Below are positions 5,099 through 7,534 of a DNA stretch of 7,534 bases, in pieces. This DNA is from Candidatus Rhabdochlamydia sp. GTDB lineage: Bacteria; Chlamydiota; Chlamydiia; Chlamydiales; Rhabdochlamydiaceae. Under the pieces are notes generated by a model. It ran no database searches. It was not told where the DNA came from and was given only the letters and a program-made list of their open reading frames with translations. Position 1 is the stretch's first letter. The number at the start of each line of letters is the position of its first letter. The translations under genes were made by a program, and so were the position numbers. Location of the stretch: assembly GCA_030043495.1 (NCBI GenBank), contig JASHXO010000137.1:1-7534 (forward strand), read 5' to 3'.

Positions 5099-6554
5099 AA
5101 AGAAATGGATCTTTGGCTGTTTGCTGTGTCTTTCTGGATGTGTCTCCTTGCCTAAAGACGAGCAAACTGCAAATCTTCTTCCTCCTCCCTCCATCGAACT
5201 ATCTGTCGAAAAAAGCCTAGTGAGCGGTGTTTTTACAAGCGGAAATTGGCCTGAATCAAACTGGTGGGCCATCTTTCAATCCGATCAACTCAATCAGCTG
5301 ATCTTAGAAGCCGCTTACCAAAATCCTAACATTCAAAGAGTCGAAAAACGCGTTGAATCAGCAAAACAAATTGCAAAAGTAGCTCGATCAAGATTATTTC
5401 CTTTGATCTTTTTTGATGCCGATGAGAGCTGGGAATACTTAAGTTATCATGGGCTTTACCGGGCCTTTAATCCTCGCCTGCCCATCAATGCTAATCTTGT
5501 CGATTTGACTTTATCTTTTACTTATGAGTTTGATTTCTGGGGGAAAAATAGGAATTTGTTCTTAGCCGCTCTTGGTGAAAGCAAAGCACAAGAAGCAGAA
5601 AGTGCCGAGGTCCAGCTCATCGTGACGACGTCGCTGGCACAAGCATATTTCGCCTTAAAGACCAATCTTTTGCGCAAGGACCTCTATGAGCAACTCGTGC
5701 AGGTGCGCCAAGAAATTTTTGAGCTTCAAAATTTACTTCAGGAAAAAGCTTTGCTTTCCAAGCTCCAACCTCTCCTTTCCGAAGAAAATTTGCTTGAAGC
5801 AGAGCAATGGCTGCTTAATATTAAAGATGAAATAGAGACCGACCGCCATCTGATCAATATTTTACGCGGGCAAGGTCCAGACGCGCCTTTGGCGCTTGAT
5901 CAAGAGTTCTCCCCTCCTCTTCAATATCTGCCGGTTCCCAGCAACCTTTCATTAGACCTTTTAGCACGCCGCCCCGATCTTATGGCCCAAATCTGGCGTG
6001 TAGAGGCTTTAGCTCATGAGGTTGGGGCGGCCAAAGCCGATTTTTATCCTGATATCAATCTGACGGCTTTGATCGGCCTGGAAAGTACGCAGTATCATTT
6101 TCTTTTAAATTCGCAAAGTAAAAGAGCCGCGCTACAACCTGCAATCCATCTCCCGATTTTTACCGCTGGTGCGATTCGTGCAAACATTCGGGCAAAGAAA
6201 GCCCAATTCGACGCCGCTGTCAATGATTATAACAATCTTCTTCTTAGAAGCGCTCAAGAAGTCGCCGATTTGCTCATTTTGGCCCAAACCATCTATCAAC
6301 AAAAACAGGACCAAGAACAGATTGTTGAAGCCGCAGAGCAGCGTTTTGAATTGACCAATTTGCGCCAGCAGAAGGGATTGGACAATATGCTCTCATGGTA
6401 TTTTGCTAAAGAAAAATGGATTTTCAAGCAGCTGGACAACGTTTCACTGCTTTACAGCCAATATTTAGCGACGATTAAATTGATCAAGGCGCTGGGAGGA
6501 GGATATCGTTCAGAATACGAAGTCCCCTTAAGGGCAAGAGGAGAGTCAAAATGA
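5079..6554 (+). CDS. Outer-membrane efflux lipoprotein (TolC-like, NodT/OprM family)
   Basis: Forms the outer-membrane exit duct of a tripartite drug or toxic-compound pump, trimeric, with a long periplasmic alpha-helical barrel. The 491 residues fit the family's usual length. Seen: a short signal peptide with lipobox LSGC (Cys21 to be acylated); family landmarks SNWWAIFQSDQL (60-71), YEFDFWGKNR (149-158), LLARRPDLMA (294-303), VGAAKADFYPDINL (315-328), PIFTAGAIRANI (359-370) and the terminal ALGGGY (471-476). The two halves are the duplicated OEP repeats. The start at 5079 is the only ATG before the signal peptide, as an in-frame TAA lies at 5067-5069, but it lacks a Shine-Dalgarno (see the leader frame). 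It overlaps the downstream fusion-protein gene by 4 bases (ATGA), which indicates one operon with coupled translation. Codon use looks more GC-rich than in the two left-hand genes. Confidence 0.93.
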   Translation: MTYFIFEKKWIFGCLLCLSGCVSLPKDEQTANLLPPPSIELSVEKSLVSGVFTSGNWPESNWWAIFQSDQLNQLILEAAYQNPNIQRVEKRVESAKQIAKVARSRLFPLIFFDADESWEYLSYHGLYRAFNPRLPINANLVDLTLSFTYEFDFWGKNRNLFLAALGESKAQEAESAEVQLIVTTSLAQAYFALKTNLLRKDLYEQLVQVRQEIFELQNLLQEKALLSKLQPLLSEENLLEAEQWLLNIKDEIETDRHLINILRGQGPDAPLALDQEFSPPLQYLPVPSNLSLDLLARRPDLMAQIWRVEALAHEVGAAKADFYPDINLTALIGLESTQYHFLLNSQSKRAALQPAIHLPIFTAGAIRANIRAKKAQFDAAVNDYNNLLLRSAQEVADLLILAQTIYQQKQDQEQIVEAAEQRFELTNLRQQKGLDNMLSWYFAKEKWIFKQLDNVSLLYSQYLATIKLIKALGGGYRSEYEVPLRARGESK

Positions 6555-7534
6555 CCGATGACGCTTCTGCCAAACTTTCGAAAAGACGGAAAAAAATCAC
6601 ACTTGTTTATCTCGGAATTTTCCTTGTTTTTTTAATCATTTTCCTTTTGTTTTGGCTGTTGTATTTGCGCTATATCGAATATACCGATGATGCTTATGTC
6701 GAAGGAAATCAAGTTTTCATCACGCCGCTCCGGCCTGGATTTATCACAGCAATCCATTCCGACGATACATATCTTGTCAAAAAAAACCAGCTACTCATCG
6801 AACTCGATCGAACTGATTCTGTGATTTCGCTCAATAAGGCCAAAGAAAATTTGGCGCAGGTTGTCCGCGAAACTTGCCAGCTATTTCATCAAGCCTTCGC
6901 TTACAGGACGGAAATAGAAATCAAAAAGGCTGAATTTATCCGTGCAAGTCAAGATTATGAGCATCGTTATGATGTCATTGAACAGGGAGGCGTATCGCTG
7001 GAAGATTTTGAACATGCTATTGCAGCTCTGGAGGCTAGTTTCTTCTCTTTACAATGGACGGAAATTCTTTATGGAAAAGCTCTCAGCGCTGTTCAAAGAA
7101 CGTCCATCAGGTCGCATCCACTTGTTCTAGCAGCAGCTGACAAGGTACGCGATGCCTGGGTTCAATTGTACCGTTGTCAAATTTATTCTCCTGTCGAAGG
7201 ATTGGTTGCGCAGAGAAAAATCCAAGTGGGCATGTGGGCCGACTCTGGCCAGCCTTTGATGAGCGTGATCCCTTTAGATCAGATCTGGGTCAATGCCAAT
7301 TACAAAGAAACTCAACTTAAAAAGATGCGCATTGGACAAAAAGTAAAAATCACATCCGACCTTTATGGCCGGGATGTCGTATTTCATGGAGTGATCCTGG
7401 GTCTTCCTGGAGGCGCTGGAAATGCCTTTTCGTTGCTTCCACCTCAAAATTTATCAGGAAACTGGATCAAAATTGTCCAAAGGCTCCCAGTCAGAGTCGG
7501 TTTGAACCCTCAAGAGCTTAAACAGCACCCATTG
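6551..7534 (+). CDS. emrA: EmrA/HlyD-family membrane fusion protein, C-terminus cut by the window edge
   Basis: Periplasmic adaptor linking an inner-membrane pump to the outer-membrane duct. 328 codons are open to the right edge with no stop; E. coli EmrA is about 390 residues, so roughly the last 60 are missing. Seen: basic cytoplasmic N-terminus, one membrane helix (about 16-40), the family signature YTDDAYVEGN (44-53), a lipoyl-type segment ITPLRPGFI (57-65), helical hairpin about 90-200, YSPVEGLVAQR (212-222) as the returning lipoyl half, VNANYKETQL (246-255), and GNAFSLLPPQN then GNWIKIVQRLPVRV (290-316), which is typical of EmrA-type adaptors for MFS pumps. The start is supported by AGGAG (6539-6543), 7 bases before the ATG, and by the ATGA overlap with the lipoprotein gene. 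An EmrB-like DHA2 transporter is expected next. The symbol reflects family membership, not proven orthology. Confidence 0.93.
   Translation, partial: MTDDASAKLSKRRKKITLVYLGIFLVFLIIFLLFWLLYLRYIEYTDDAYVEGNQVFITPLRPGFITAIHSDDTYLVKKNQLLIELDRTDSVISLNKAKENLAQVVRETCQLFHQAFAYRTEIEIKKAEFIRASQDYEHRYDVIEQGGVSLEDFEHAIAALEASFFSLQWTEILYGKALSAVQRTSIRSHPLVLAAADKVRDAWVQLYRCQIYSPVEGLVAQRKIQVGMWADSGQPLMSVIPLDQIWVNANYKETQLKKMRIGQKVKITSDLYGRDVVFHGVILGLPGGAGNAFSLLPPQNLSGNWIKIVQRLPVRVGLNPQELKQHPL

Noticed and set aside
6942..7130. Plus-strand 62-codon frame inside the membrane fusion protein gene
   Set aside because: Out of frame within a well-recognised EmrA-type coding region.
1..7534. CRISPR arrays, tRNA/rRNA genes, insertion sequences
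   Set aside because: No regularly spaced repeats, no cloverleaf- or rRNA-like stretch, and no transposase or terminal inverted repeats were found on reading both strands.

Overview
The window is AT-rich, with very AT-rich spacers. It looks like DNA from an obligate intracellular or amoeba-associated bacterium. I favour a Chlamydiae-type environmental symbiont (Parachlamydia/Protochlamydia-like), with Legionellales as the alternative. The inference rests on a giant multidomain protein without a signal peptide that carries a SidE-like phosphodiesterase signature, on an unrecognised small protein beside it, and on the low GC. No taxonomic marker gene is present, so this stays an inference.

Layout: (1) Positions 1-92, minus strand, appear to hold the N-terminus of an inward-rectifier (Kir/KirBac-type) potassium channel that runs off the left edge. 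Its reading frame is joined to an ATG only through a -1 shift at an A AAA AAG heptamer. (2) Positions 93-246 are a divergent, very AT-rich spacer with candidate promoters in both directions. (3) Positions 247-3897 encode a 1216-residue protein: a coiled coil, an unassigned middle, a nucleoside-phosphorylase-like domain and a C-terminal domain with the His/Glu/His signature of SidE-family phosphodiesterases. It is a strong candidate for a secreted effector and the most novel item here. (4) Positions 4014-4880 encode a 288-residue protein of unknown function. (5) Positions 5079-6554 and 6551-7534 are the start of a tripartite drug-efflux operon: an outer-membrane factor lipoprotein (NodT/OprM type) overlapping by 4 bases an EmrA/HlyD-type membrane fusion protein that is cut by the right edge. 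The inner-membrane pump (EmrB-like MFS or similar) is expected just downstream.

The spacers after the 1216-residue gene and after the 288-residue gene share a near-identical 19-base element (17/19), which may be a common regulatory or processing site. The efflux genes look more GC-rich and more conventional than the left half, which has the look of an accessory/effector region. The effector candidate and its neighbour may act on the host. The efflux genes are an independent housekeeping/defence unit.
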